Source: Craterostigma plantagineum (lineage: Eukaryota; Streptophyta; Magnoliopsida; Lamiales; Linderniaceae). From it: a DNA stretch of 64,000 bases. The position numbers were made by a program, and so were the translations under genes. Shown here one piece after another: positions 33,593 through 45,914 of the stretch. The DNA lies in the NCBI GenBank assembly GCA_027422505.1, contig JAPQWV010000746.1:62001-126000 (forward strand), read 5' to 3'. The notes below the pieces were generated by a model that was not told the origin of the DNA, did no database searches, and saw nothing but the letters and a program-made list of their open reading frames with translations. Numbering within the stretch: position 1 is the first letter of the stretch; every line of letters starts with the position of its first letter.

Positions 33593-34129
33593 AAATTAAT
33601 AATTGGCTTGCTCTATATTTACAAACAAGCACACAAGAGCAGACAATTGATGGTTGGAAAGAAAAGAGGAGTAGGGATGTCAATGGGTCGGGTCTGAACC
33701 GGGTTTGGCAAGACCCGGGACCCGCCCCATTTATTTTTTACTAGACCCGTTACCCGCCCCGACCGGGCTCGTAGAAAACCCGCCCCGCCCCAAGACCCGT
33801 AATAATCGGGTCAGACCCGTCTAAATTTATTATTTTTGATGCATTTGTCTGGAGATCACAGTTCTTTAATTTTCAAACATCAAATTTTTTCCCAATTCAA
33901 ATACATGATAAAAACCAAGTGATAGACAAAATTATTCATCAATCAAAATCAAACAAACTAGACCGTAGTTTAAGTAGCATTTTCTTCTTCAATATCATCT
34001 TCTTCACCAATACCACGGGGCACTTCAAATTATCAACTTTCTGGGAAATGCCTGAAACAAGATATTAGATGTATTAATATGAAAAATAATTGAACTCAAA
34101 ATTATAGTAAAAAATAAAATATCACTTAC

Positions 34130-36867
34130 CATCAACCTCCTGCAACAACCAACGACGAGTGCACATCAAAGCTTCCAATGTATCCGGCTGGAGTCTACTA
34201 CGATGAGGGCTAAGCAATCTTCCACTAATACTAAATGCAGATTCGGAAGCTACGGTTGATACGGAATTGCTAATATATCCCTCGCCATGTTTTGTAGAAT
34301 AGGATACTTGACCCCATTAGTCTTCCACCAACTCAACACATCAAAGTTTTCCGTTCTTGGCAAAACAGTTTCTTCTAAATACATATCCATTTCCGATGTC
34401 AATGATTGTCTAACTTCATTGCTCGAGCTCGCAATATATTGGTCATATAGTTCCAATGTATCACTCTCAAATGCATTGAAACTATAAACACTAGAAGACG
34501 ATGCACCTCCACTACTTGAGCCAACTTTGGAACTTGCACTTCTAGATTGGTAATCAATCAATAAATCGTAACAATTTTGACGAATTTCATATATTTTCAA
34601 TCTTGCACTTTCACCATATATCAACGGGTAATAAAACTCAACCAACTTCATTTTATATCGGGGATCCAAAACAGCGGCTACCCCCATCATCACATGGCAA
34701 GAATCCCAATACTTCTCAAATTTCAACATCTTCTCGGCCATATCACGAATCATGATACTTGTACTCTTTATCCACTCATCCAATTTCATTCTAATAGCAC
34801 ATATATTTGGAAAATAAGCATTAGATGTGGGATAAAGCGCACCTGAAAACATCTCAGTCACTTGGTAAAAGATTCGTAGCTTCCCACATATTTCAATGGC
34901 ATTCATCCAATCTTCATTCGTCGGTACATTCTTGTATTTCTTCTCTCGATATTGAGCTCGTGAAAACACGTCTCTATATGATATAGCAACCTCCAACATC
35001 AAATACGTCGAATTCCAACGAGTTGGACAATCAAGAGTTAACTTCTTTGAACAATTGACGCCCAATTGACGAGCCACATCTTCAAAACATTCAACTCTAC
35101 CAGGTAGGGGTGGGCATCGGGTCGGGTATCGGATAATTCGGGTTCGGGTAGTTCGGGTTCGGGTTAAGATTTTCACTACCCGAACCCGACCCGATCTACG
35201 GCGGGTACCCGATTGTCGGGTATATATCGGGTTCGGGTACCCGACGTCGGGTACCCGATTATGAATTGAAAACATATGATTAAAAATTTTATAATGGAAT
35301 ATACATATCAAATATTCATGTTACATATTATTTATCACTTATAATATTTGAATGTATTATATTCAATAAATATAATATATACTTGTTTTTATATGTTTAT
35401 TTATAAATATCGAGAATATATTTTTAATTATTGTAATGATTTATGCATTGATAATAAAATATCACTTATTAATTATGCAATTAAAATTAGAAATAAATCG
35501 AAAGATTAAATAAAAACACCACTCACGTTAGATTCCATATCTAGACATGTTATTATATTTTTAAATGGTTATGTATAAAAACTAATATATTTTTTAAAAT
35601 ATAGTTTGTCGGGTACCCGATCGGGTTATTCGGGTAATAAATTACTACCCGATACCCAACCCGATTAATAAATGTCGGTATCGGGTAACCCGATACCCGA
35701 CAAATAACCCGAATTACCCGATCCGAACTACCCGAACCCGATCGGATTCGGGTAAAACCCGAATACCCGAACCCGAACGCCCACCCCTACTACCAGGCGA
35801 AGCAGTCCAAAATACAACACTATCACGTATTCTCTCAATTGCACCATTAATCAACTCTAGGCCATCTTTCACAATCAAATTCAAAATATGGGCGCAACAA
35901 CGCATATGAAGTACCTTCCCATGCAGTGGCAAGTCGTTTCTTGGGAGCTTGTCTTGAAGGAGTTGAAGCATGGCATCGTTGGTCGAACAATTATCTACAG
36001 TAATAGTAGATACTTTTCGATCAATATTCCAATCCATTAACGCCTTAACAAGTTGCTCTGAAAGCTCATAAGCTGTGTGTGGAGCGGGAACATACAAAAA
36101 CCTACAAATTAATTAGATAATTAGAATATGTCGTTAAGCAAATAAATCTAACTTAAGTAAATCAATGAAATACCTCAAAATACAGCTTCGTAGCGTCCAT
36201 GAGTCATCAATGTAGTGAGAAGTGATTGCCATAAAGCCTCTTTTCTTGTTGCTTGATGTCCACATGTCAGTTGTAATAGCAACACGACATTTAAGCTTTT
36301 CCAGTGTTTGGTAACACTTGGTCCTCTCTTCGCCATAAATCTTTATGTTCATTCTGAGCGTGTTCCTAGTTATATTCTTAAAACATGGTTGGAGGCTTGC
36401 AGTAAATCTTCGAAACCCATGATGCTCTACCATACTTAGTGGATAATCATGCAAAATAACCATGATAGCTAGCTCATGCCTCGACTTTTCCCGACTGAAA
36501 ATATTCGCCGAGAGTTCTTGGCCTCCACTTAACTTGTTATTTGCAGTTATCAAATATTGACGAATGTCCGTCTTCCTCGGTCTCTTTTTGCATGCTCTCT
36601 CGTAGTGCTTAATTAAATGAGTTGTTCATAGTCCGTTGGAGCTTTGAGACGAGATTTGCAATATTTGCACTCCGCCCACCACATCTCCTTAACTTTAATT
36701 CTAGGGAAGTGTTCCCATGCCGATGACGTGCGCTTTCTCTTTCCATTAGTATTGTCTTCATTGTTCTCGGAATTATTCGCCATCGAACTGCTTTCAAGGG
36801 CTTGAACACTATCAGGTAGATTGACCGATGGTTGAGATTGGGAATTATCTCCTCCTTCAGCTTCCAT
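34130..36867 (-). pseudogene. hAT transposase, disrupted by MITE and frameshifts
   Basis: Start at 36867 (MEAEGGDNSQ). Residues about 47-80 form a BED zinc finger (SSAWEHFPRIKVKEMWWAEC, CKYC), but a small insertion near 36625 causes a frameshift and stop before the finger's His pair. The frame resumes at 36553 (LSGGQELSANIFSREKSRHE; TTDMWTSSNKKRG). An intron lies at about 36102-36175; then STITVDNCSTNDAMLQLL and CCAHILNL follow. The MITE splits the gene after VVFWTASPG. The long C-terminal part (35095-34260) is open until a one-base deletion at AIP-VSTVASESAFS near 34259. Not active as it stands; it may respond to a transposase made elsewhere, since the ends are intact. Confidence 0.88.
35105..35789. 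mobile_element. hAT-type MITE nested in the transposase gene
   Basis: Inverted ends taggggtgggcatcgggtcg and cgaacgcccacccccta-type (gcccaccccta at 35779-35789), TSD ctaccagg on both sides (35097-35104, 35790-35797). The sister hAT copy keeps the empty site (cgcctggtagag, about 31800). The arms are rich in gggtacccga repeats with an AT-rich core. Confidence 0.93.
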
Positions 36868-36956
36868 CTACAGAAGAAAATGACGAGTGTATTTTATAAA
36901 TAAAAAACCCGTGAAGAATTAACATAGATCTATAAATTAGGGATTGCCCAAATGTC

Positions 36957-37490
36957 GAAGCAGACGCCAAGATTGCATCTTTTTTTCTTTCTTAACTTCT
37001 ATGGGAAGAAAAAAAAGACGGATCTCAGATATATAAACACAAAAACCCAAGACATGAACACATCCAAAACACGAAAAATTAATGAAAATTTTGATAGAAA
37101 TGAACATAAAGAGATACTACAAAATATTTCCTCCAATCAATAAAAAGCGAAGACTAAACGCCAAGATTGCATCTCTTTTTCTATCTTAACTTCTATGGGA
37201 AGAAAAAGACACAGATCTAAGATATATAAACACAAAAACCTAAGTAAAAATTGCAAATGACCGACGGAGTCGCAGCTGACGGTGGGGGGCGGCGGTGTCG
37301 CGGCTGGTCGGCTGGCCGATGATGTCGCAGTTGGTGGGGGACGACCGGAGGCGTTGCAGCTGACGGCCGGGGCGGAGGTGTCGCAGCTATGGGGGCCGGC
37401 CGATGGTGTCGCAGCTGATGGTGGGTGGTGGTGTGGTGTGGTGTCGCTGTTGAACGGAAGAAGAGAAGCGAGAACGGCTGTAGAATAGAA
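36957..37490. repeat. direct duplication and GC-rich minisatellite in the hAT 5' region
   Basis: gccaagattgcatct with its following 60 bp occurs at about 36967 and again at 37161. From 37262 to 37440 a degenerate gtcgcagctgacggtgg unit recurs. This lies upstream of the transposase start, so it is probably leader or promoter sequence of the element. Confidence 0.6.
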
Positions 37491-38109
37491 AGGCAAAACC
37501 TAGTTTAATTTTGTATACATATAATATATAATATAAAAATTAAATTAATATTTTATGCGGGTCGGGTCCCGGGTCGGGTCTCGGGCCGGGGTGGATTAGA
37601 CCCGCGACCCGCCCCAGACCCGGCCGGGTAGAAGGATAAAAATCCATAACCCGCCCTATACCCGTTTATTTTAAAAATACCCGGCCCATTAGGGGCGGGT
37701 CCGAAGCTTGTCCGGGTCTGGACCGGTCCATTGCCATCCCTAAAGAGGAGCCCACACACATGCATATATTCCTAAGGCGTTTAATTTTTCAATCGGCTGA
37801 GTTGCTCTAGTTACATTGGATGATAGTCAGAGGAGAAAGGCTGCTCGATCATGCGCAATGGAGAAATTTGGTTTCACCTTTTCTGAAGTGGGTTCTTTAA
37901 AAGCATCTAAAAACATGCAAAAGACAGAGAGAAAAGGGCTGAAAACAGAGAGACGCATATCATATTCTCATCCTCTCAAAGCTCACGCTCAGGGCCACCA
38001 AACAAATATTTGGCAGAGCAAAAACCAATCGCACACCTCAACCAAGTACAGGTTTCCCACCCCGGCTGAACACCCAAAGCACAGGCTGCGAATATCTAAG
38101 CGAAGTAAA

Positions 38110-39310
38110 AGCAGGCAGCTCTCGTGAGTTTTATTCCCACGCACATCCCACGCATACCTCATTCACGCACCATAAGCCACGAAGCAACCGCCTCTCGATA
38201 CCTCCCATGGCTATGAACAGAAAAGCGAGCTTAGGGCCATCATAGACGAATATTTGCAGCAAGAGGATGGTAGAAAGGCGTTGCTCGCTCACGGCAGGGA
38301 GACACCGGGGCGAGACTTGACGACCGAGCATCGTGAGGGTGTATTCTATCTTATTCTCTTACTTTTTTAATTATGTGTTTGCTTGAACCTTTGTTGTTTT
38401 CATCTTTTACTATTCTAGCTTAAGTTATGTGATTGAGGCCGTGTTAGGCCGTATTATGACTACGTGGTAATGTTGTTTTTATTCTATTTAATCGTATGAA
38501 TCGAGTTATGTGTCCTATGTTTGCGTTTAATGCTTATGTGTGTCTGATCAACATATGTATGATATTTGACTGGTTTATGAGACGGACAAAGTAATTAGAA
38601 CGATAAATATAAAGCACCACGACGTAAAACCGACCAGAGATGGAATTCGGTCGTACGTGTGGTTTCCGAGATCTTAGGCGCCAAAAGCGTTTAAACTCGG
38701 GGAATTTCACAAATATTAAATGCGTGCGTAGAAACTACAGTCATATAGACATATAGGGATTGATTTTCTATCGCATAGGATCGTTATTGCGGGACAAACG
38801 AGTAGCGATTATTTTAGGAGATTCTACCTTAACTGAGATTCGTATTGATTAAGTAGAAGTGATTGCATGAAGACGTAGGAATAATTCGTGCCGACCATGC
38901 GCCTCGATCACCTTGTCGCCAGTCGTCTATTTGCTTTAGTTGCTTGCGCTTTTATCTGGTTTGATATTTTAATCTAAAAAATCATAAAAATACCTTATTT
39001 AAATATCGCTTCAGTCTAAATTAAATTTCGGATTAATATCTTAAATTAATCGAGATGCCCTCGTGAATCGATACTTGGACTTGTCCATTTTATACTACTT
39101 GCACGACCTAGTACACTTACTAGTATTCGAGCGTGTCAAGTTTTTGGCGTTGTTGCAGGGGACAGCGGTATTATTAGTTTTAAGATTTATTCTGATTATT
39201 TCAGTTTAGTCATTTTATTTTTATTTTTATTTTTAATATTAATATTATCTCGTCAACGTCACTATCGTCATTATTATTATTTTACTGTGAAACTCTCATC
39301 TTTCTCATTT
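38110..39310. other. element leader-like region, no gene
   Basis: No coding support. The end of this stretch (tttttggcgttgttgcaggg at about 39148) resembles the leader that precedes gag in large plant gypsy elements. Confidence 0.4.
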
Positions 39311-39321
39311 GTGTTTCGCAG

Positions 39322-40088
39322 ATGGAACGATATTCACAATATTCTCCTGAATCGTATGAGACATCCGATGATGAACTAGAATGCGACCGGTGTGCATGTT
39401 CGCATCTCACTGGTCAATGCAAGTATAAACCTCTCGGACGGTACGTCGGGCGAGGGGAGAATAATCAATTTGAAACAGCTGAAAACACAAAATATTGGGA
39501 TTATCGGTACGAAGATTCTACCAGAGCATCATATTCCGCAGACCATGTACCACAAACCGACAATATTATCCACAAACATGTTATAATGACCCGCACTACT
39601 TGGACGAAGGCGACTGCTCAGATTATTTTTCGGCTAATTATAGTTCACCAAGTCATAAAGAGAAAGCTGCCTGGGAGAAAGTGCTCGAGAGACTAGCTGA
39701 CCTGGGCCAACAAGCTGAAGAGCGATACCGGAATTCGAAGAGCTTTGTCAACATGAGCTCAAAACGTTTAGAAGCAACTATGAAGAGTTTGACGTTCCAA
39801 GTGGAAAAGCTTAAGAATGCAGTTTTTGCACTCACGAGCGACACAGAGACAAATCCAAACGTGGACGCAGAAATAATTAAGTTGGGCAATGGAACATCAC
39901 GAGAAACAATGTTGGAACTAATTGAAAATGAAGATGACATCGAACCAGAAAAGCCGATCAACACACCACTTGCTCGATGTGTTATTCATGAGTGTCACGC
40001 ATGGTCTGAATATTTTCGAACTTGCTTTATTATGCATGTCAATACCACTTTGTGGTTTTTTGTGTACGAAAATGATAAAGGCGCTTAG
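39322..40088 (+). pseudogene. gag-like ORF of non-autonomous element, frameshifted
   Basis: Opens MERYSQYSPESYETSDDELE at 39322, contains a Cys/His-containing CDRCACSHLTGQC stretch, and after frameshifts near 39500-39600 continues as an open frame from about 39560 to the stop at 40088 (EKAAWEKVLERLADLGQQAE, SKRLEATMKSLTFQVEKLKN). The helical, charged C-terminal half resembles gag-region proteins of Athila-like plant elements in style; I could not match a defined domain. Followed by A-rich tracts (40320-40425). Confidence 0.45.
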
Positions 40089-41829
40089 AATGAGCTATTG
40101 GCCTAAATATCTGCGTACCTACATATCTATCAATTAGTGAGCCCCTTTGGGCCTTATTAGCCTTATTTGTTGATTTGGAGCCACGATATTTAGCCACGTT
40201 ATCCTTTTCTTTCCATCATCATCGAACCACTGTCAGCATGTTAGCTTACTAACGCTTTTGAGTATTGAGTCTATTAATTTGGAGGAATGACTCTTATGAC
40301 ATGTTATATCTGGTTGTGGTAGTCTTTTTTTTATTTGAAAAAAAAGGAAAAGAGAGAGATGAAAAAAAAGAAAAAATATGTATTAGAAAAAAAAAATTTT
40401 GCAAAAAAAAAAAAGAGAGGGTTGCAGTAGATTTTTAAAATTATTTTATTGAGTTCTTAGTAATAGTTTTGAGTGCCTTTTTATAGTAGTATGAGTGTCC
40501 TTTATTTGATGTAGTACTTTGTTGGTAGATGAGGAAAGCGATTTAGCGACTAACATGCTTTACTATGTTAGCTCACTCATCCTACATGACACACCATTAT
40601 TACCATGAGCCCCATTACAACCTTGATAAAGACCTTTTGATTCTTTCGCAAGATCTACTATGTGAATATGGTGTGATATATTTGCAAGCTTAGAGTAATT
40701 TCTTTCTATGTTGTGCATTGAGCGTTTTGTACAGATCTCGTAATGCACTTCGTGCGACTTGAGCGATCCATGTGAGAGTTGTTGCGTGCGTGATACGTAG
40801 TAGGATTTTGAAAATATCTGTGTGCTATGATATGATTGCGAAATATTACTTCATGTCCCATGTCTGGCTAGATCATTCATTAGTTGATGATATTTTGACC
40901 GATTGTGCTTTTGCTTTTCTGAGAATAAGCATGAGAATTCATTTAGTGACGTAAAATCCTAACTTAATTTAGTTTATTCCGCTTTTATGACCGATGACGA
41001 TCGACATTGTCCCGTTAAAATGTGTTATTGGTTTTTATTAATCCAAATTTTGTCGAATATCCTTTGTCTACTTTTATATTTTGTGCTCGACAGATATGGG
41101 AGAAAAGAGCTTAAAACCAGAAGATATGCACGTGAAAATAAGCCAAAGAAATCGAGCTGAAAAACCACGCAAGATCATGCCTAAAACGAGCCAATCTGAC
41201 GTGCCGCATATTTGGGAAAAATATTGCAAGGGAGCTGCTCGTTGAAAGTGACGTGAGGAGTCAAGCTTGAAACTAATAATTGGCTTGCTCTATATTTTAT
41301 AATACACAAACAAGCACACAAGAGCAGACAATTGACGGTTGGAAAGAAAAGAGGAGCTCACACACATGCATATATTCCTAAAGACATTTAATTTTTCAAT
41401 CGGCTGAGTTGCTCCAGTTACATTCCATGATAGAAAGTCAGAGGACAAAGGCTGCTCGATCACAGAGAAATTTGGTTTCACCTTTTCTGAAGTGGGTTCT
41501 TTAAAAGCATCTAAAAACATGCAAAAAAGGGAGAGAGAAAAGGGCTGAAAACAGAGAGACGCATATCATATTTTCATCCTCTCAAAGCTCACGCTCAGGC
41601 CCACCAAACAAATATTTGGCAGAGCAAAAATCGCACACCTCAACCAAGTACAGTTTTCCCAGCCCACCAAACAAATATTTGGCAGAGCAAAAATCGCACA
41701 CCTCAACCAAGTACAGTTTTCCCACCTCAACCAAGTATAGTTTATCCGTAAGCCCAGGAATGTTTCTTCAAGCTCATCAGATCAGATCCAGATATTTCTT
41801 GAATACCGTGGAATCATTTGCTTAGATGA

Positions 41830-43237
41830 GAGCTGAATCTTTCGCCGATCCTCAGGCAATCGGAAGCTTAGGCAATGTATTGCCTGCAGTGACAGTAAAC
41901 CGTTAAGTTTTAAGAAAAAAAGCATAAGGATTTCAAGTTTTGTTGCAAGAGCTTAATGGATAGGACATTCTTTTCCTACTTCGTACCTTGTTTGGGGCAA
42001 CATCTCTAACTCTTGTGAAATATCGGGTCTTTTATTCGAGACCCTAGTGCAGTCTCTGCTACCTGGAAAAATCACAGGCATATTCAGTTTCGGGCAAGTG
42101 TAAAGAACGCAACTCTCACTGTAAAGGCTGCTCAGAATGGATTCTAACAGAACATAAAGAAACTTATGGATAATATCGAGTCTTCTGTCTCAGTTGATCG
42201 GATGAAGCAATAACAGTGGATCCATTGTAGGGGACCTTTCCAGTATCTTCTGTTGATAAGCCCTTTGAAGGCGTCTGTAGAGAATAATTAGATAGTTCAG
42301 CTTCTCAGACAACCTTATGAACTGTTAAAAGGAGAAACAGCTTTAATCCAGCTTTCAATCATGATGGAAGAATCTCTTACACACCAAGGAACTGTAAAGC
42401 AGACGCAGGTAGATTCATTATGGCATGATCAAAGTGCTCCCAAGGCTTTACATTGAACGCTTGACAGCTTTCAAGCGTTTTTTGGACACTCTTTTCATGC
42501 TATCAGGCAACAATGCAGCTCCATTACCGTTTACTGCATGAGTTCAATCCAACAGTTGACATGTTAATAGAGCATATATGTATATGTAACCATAAAATAA
42601 AATCAGTCCCGAAAATAACACACCTTCCCAATTTTCAGATTGTCGTTTCATGGTAGACGTATTTGAATGCCAATTTGTACTCGAAAGGCTTGTTCGTTCA
42701 AGATCTTTGAAATCCATCCTGTTCACAGTTTCTCGCACATGAGCTGCAAAAAAATCATTGTTATAGTAAAGTGAAATGACACAGTGAACTCAATAGCCAA
42801 ATATTCCATCAAGAGACACTATCTTGTCTGTGACTGTCTTCGGCAAGTATTTGTGTTTCTACATTTTCAGAAGCCTTAGAGATAGCTATATCAGAATCAA
42901 CAAAACCATCACTTGTGGGCTCTTTCACAATCGAAAAAATAAATTCTCGAGCATCTGAATTGTACGCATGGATAAGGCCAGAGACCTTGTTGAGCTCTGC
43001 ATTAATCTTCAGATAACGAATGCTATCAGGATTTAAATCATTTGCATAAACTTGGCACCCCTTTTGAGCAGCTGGGATAGCAAATGGACCAATACCAGCG
43101 AACATAACACATACAACATCACCAGCTTGGAACTTCGAAATCAGCCTCAAATGCTCGTGCTCTAATCTAGAATTCCAGTAAACTAAGCCGTAATCAAGCT
43201 TGAAAGTGGCACCATACTTCCTCACCTCGGTCACCAT
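41830..43237 (-). pseudogene. TRM5: TRM5 tRNA (m1G37) methyltransferase, right copy
   Basis: The first block (43237-42820) reads [34 protein letters not shown], then the SAM-binding motif region [20 protein letters not shown] and [20 protein letters not shown]; the Asp usually found just before MFAGIGP is Val. Further exons: HVRETVNRMDFKDLERTSLS (about 42600-42745), a block with [12 protein letters not shown] (about 42400-42440), [12 protein letters not shown] and [12 protein letters not shown] (about 42190-42280), and CLSFRLPE (about 41855). Frameshifts near 42460 and 42010 and early stops make it non-functional. It extends further upstream than the left copy. The N-terminal half of TRM5 is absent. 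Confidence 0.8.
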
Positions 43238-43259
43238 ATTGCTTTCTCAAGCTAATACT

Positions 43260-44480
43260 TCAAATTTCGGCGCGCGGTACTCATTTGTTATGGTCCCCAC
43301 TTTATTTACTATGGTCTTGATTCGTGGATAAGTTTTCTGGAAATAGAGGAACACAAAAAGAGGCCTCAGCTTTCTGCAAAATTAATGCCTGAGCGTGTGG
43401 CTTCTAAAGTGGACCTTGCGAAGGCCTATGATATGGTAGAATGGGATTTTATCTCGTGGGGCCATTGGTGGAACTTTTCCCACGTGGGCCTAGGGTAATG
43501 GGCCTACCCTGTGATTCTAGACTTAGCGCCGTCATCACTGCGGACGGATGGAACTGGCCTGCTAGGCCGGTACGTGCCTCGGCGGATTTCGTCGAGATCA
43601 CCCCACTTCTCCCACCTTTTCGGCCTGGAGAGATGGACACGATTCGCTGGATCGCTTCTGGGGATGGACGTTTCTCGACCCATTCGGCTAGGGAGAACAT
43701 CAGATTGAGACGACCTCACGTCCCTTGGTACACGCTTTTTGGAGGCCCGATCTCGATTCCGCGGCATGAACTCATCCTTTGGCTCGCGATCAGAGACAGA
43801 TTGGCGGCGCGCGACAAACCGTGGGTGGCGGCAGCGGCGGGAAACTCTACCTGTCTTCTTTGCGACGGAGATTGCGGAGACAACACGACACCTTTTTTTT
43901 GAATGCTCATTTTCTAGACGTTGCCTTCGATTATTACGTAATCACATGCATTTTGGGTGGTCTTGCAGGGACTGGTTCGAAGGTATCCATTGGGCGGCGC
44001 GTAAGTGGCGAAGCAGACACTTAGCTTGGATGGGACCTCGCCACGCTCTTGCATCATTGATCTACCATCTGTGGCTGGAACGCAACAAAAGATGGCGCGA
44101 AGGGAGAAGAAGATCGCCGGACCGAATAGTTGCGGAGATTGAGGCACTTCTAAGCACCCGCCTATCCACTCTTCCGCCTAAATACCAGCTACAATCGAGT
44201 GCTATGCGTCGGGTTTGGCGTATTGCTTGGTTAACCTAGGACGATCTCTCTTGATTCTCCTGTTTTCTGTTATGTCTAGTGGGACTTTTGTCTGCTGCCT
44301 TTGGTTCTGTGGCATAAGCTTTGGTCTTGTTGGGATCTTGTTGGTTGTCTGGGCTACTTGGTTTTGTGTGATGTCTGGTCGGTAGAATCTTATCGCTTGC
44401 CGCATCATGAGCAATATCATGCACGCTGTTTTGTACTATGTTCTTTTCTTTTTCTTTAGTGAACTTCCCCAAAAAAAAAA
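43260..44480 (+). mobile_element. LINE (L1-type), 5' truncated and internally deleted, right copy
   Basis: Starts within reverse transcriptase (VDLAKAYDMVEWDFIS, about 43410-43460), jumps to the C-terminal zinc-binding region, and ends in a 10-base poly(A) at 44471-44480. A mirror copy of only its last 180 bp is at 29555-29735. Lies beside the TRM5 start. Confidence 0.8.
43441..44239 (+). pseudogene. LINE ORF2 C-terminal zf-RVT region, frameshifted
   Basis: The frame at 43441-43902 carries EMDTIRWIASGDGRFSTHSA and ISIPRHELILWLAIRDRLAA, typical of the zinc-binding domain after reverse transcriptase in plant LINEs. The next frame (43739-44239) continues with ETTRHLFFECSFSRR, LIYHLWLERNKRW and IVAEIEALLSTRL. 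The CLLCDGDCGDNTTPFF / ETTRHLFFEC join shows a frameshift in a T run near 43897. Confidence 0.8.
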
Positions 44481-45005
44481 TGTCATGTCACGGGAGAATA
44501 AGGGGCTGTAGCTTTTCTTTTCATCCTTTATTTGTTTATAGGGTTTTCTGTTCCAGCAGTAGGTTTTAGAAAATTACAATCGAGTCCTCAGATAATATCT
44601 TTATATCCAATTGCCCTCGATACCTCCATTAAGCACTGACAAGCAAGGCCAAGCACTGGTTAATTAACTCTGTCCTAAAATGGGACAGTACAACTTACAA
44701 GATTGTTATGACATGAAATGAAACTACATATGCTTCAATCTCCAAGGCCAACTTTAGATATATATAATACATATAGAGAGTAATGCGTGACAATCTTCGT
44801 GAGCACCAACCACATCAACGAGCCAAATCAACATACGATGTGATTTTTTATTGACTATATCCTATACATGGGATCAGTGAATCCGTCGGGAGTTGATTTG
44901 GCATGTTGACGTGGCATAAAAAAATGCCACACAATAGGTGCCCACGCATGGTATCACGCAAGGTGAACACCGTAACATCTATATATATTATATATATATA
45001 CAAAC
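44481..45005. other. spacer, mirror of 29022-29554
   Basis: Reverse complement of the left-arm spacer. No coding support. Confidence 0.5.
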
Positions 45006-45914
45006 TTATAGTACTTCGCAGACCTCCATTTTCATGGACCATCGACTGCTCAAAGCATTCATCTCAGGCATATGAGAAACAATAGCTATATAATTCGAGC
45101 CTACCACAACAGGCAACGTTGCATCATCATCAGCAGATTGATGATCGAGCAAACTATATAAGCCGATCATCAGTCTATATAAAGCAGATACTGAGGCGAG
45201 CAGATTGAGATGATGGCCCATGGGCAAGTAATTCCCAACCCTAGCGGCGGAAGCTTCGCCTATCCGAGCGAAGAAGAAGGGTTTGATGTTGATATAAGAA
45301 TCTAAACGTAGCAAGCGACGACGACTGATGATGATGATGAGCGTTATCGTGAGTAGTGCTCGGCGGCGGCGCTGCAAAGCTCCCGACTTGGGCAGCGGCT
45401 AGGTCGGGCCTCGCCGGGAGAGCCCAGAAACCCCCACCGCGAGATTCGTCGCCGTCGTCATCTTCTTCGTTCGAAGAACGGAGCCTCTTGCCGAGGAAGA
45501 ACGGCGACGAGGATATATGATGGGGATTGTGAGCTAGGGTGAGAGCTTTCGCTTGGTGGTCGATGAGTAAGGCAGCGGCGGTGGCGGCACTGCCGCCGGA
45601 GACAGCGTGGAGAAAGATGCGGGGGTTGTCCTGGTTCCGGTGGCGGCGATGATCGACGGCTCGGCGTGCCTGAGGAGCCACTCTATGGTCTGCCCATCGG
45701 ATTTGTGGCCGAGCTCGCGCGTGAGCTGAAAAACTCGGGCGGCGCAGACGATCGGCATGCGCATGCGCCGCCCGCGGCCGTCGACCTTGCTGTGTCGATC
45801 CTTCGGCGGCGCCTTCTTGACGGGTAACGCCGTCGTATTGACGATTGCGGTGGTGGTGGACGGCTGCATGACGACGGCGTTAGCGCCGCCGTCGCTAGCT
45901 GGCGCGGCGGACAT
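45006..45914 (-). pseudogene. class I TCP transcription factor, right copy
   Basis: Mirror copy of 28116-29021, starting at 45914 ([15 protein letters not shown]). The TCP domain keeps the conserved Gly in [16 protein letters not shown], so it is closer to the family than the left copy. The same two frameshifts occur (before [14 protein letters not shown] and before GEASAARVGNYLPMG), so they predate the duplication, were spread by gene conversion, or are a repeated sequencing error at the same motifs. QVGSFAA replaces the usual QVWSFAA. A three-base difference gives YQHQT for YHQT. Confidence 0.85.

Larger units (their letters stand above)
33672..37742 (-). mobile_element. full-length hAT transposon with 8-bp TSD
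   Basis: 4071 bp with inverted ends tagggatgtcaatgggtcgg and ccattgccatcccta, flanked by perfect 8-bp duplications aagaggag (33664-33671, 37743-37750), the hAT hallmark. The transposase gene runs on the minus strand. GC-rich subterminal arms of ggcgggtc/gacccgcc lie at both ends. A smaller hAT MITE (35105-35789) is nested in the gene. Confidence 0.93.
33593..41750 (+). mobile_element. possible non-autonomous gypsy-like (LARD) element; left LTR split by hAT
   Basis: The sequence at 33593-33671 plus 37743-38064 (interrupted by the hAT) is a direct repeat of about 41270-41700: ataattggcttgctctat, cacacatgcatatattccta and ccaccaaacaaatatttggc. This suggests left and right LTRs around an internal region (about 38110-40790) with a plus-strand gag-like ORF. 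If the right LTR starts at 40791 (tgatacgtagtagg), the left LTR has lost its first part. A clear PBS, PPT and TSD were not found, so the call is tentative. Confidence 0.4.

Noticed and set aside
37137..37496. Pro/Ala/Ser-rich ORF upstream of the hAT transposase
   Set aside because: Derived from the gtcgcagctgacggtgg minisatellite; no start-context or domain support.
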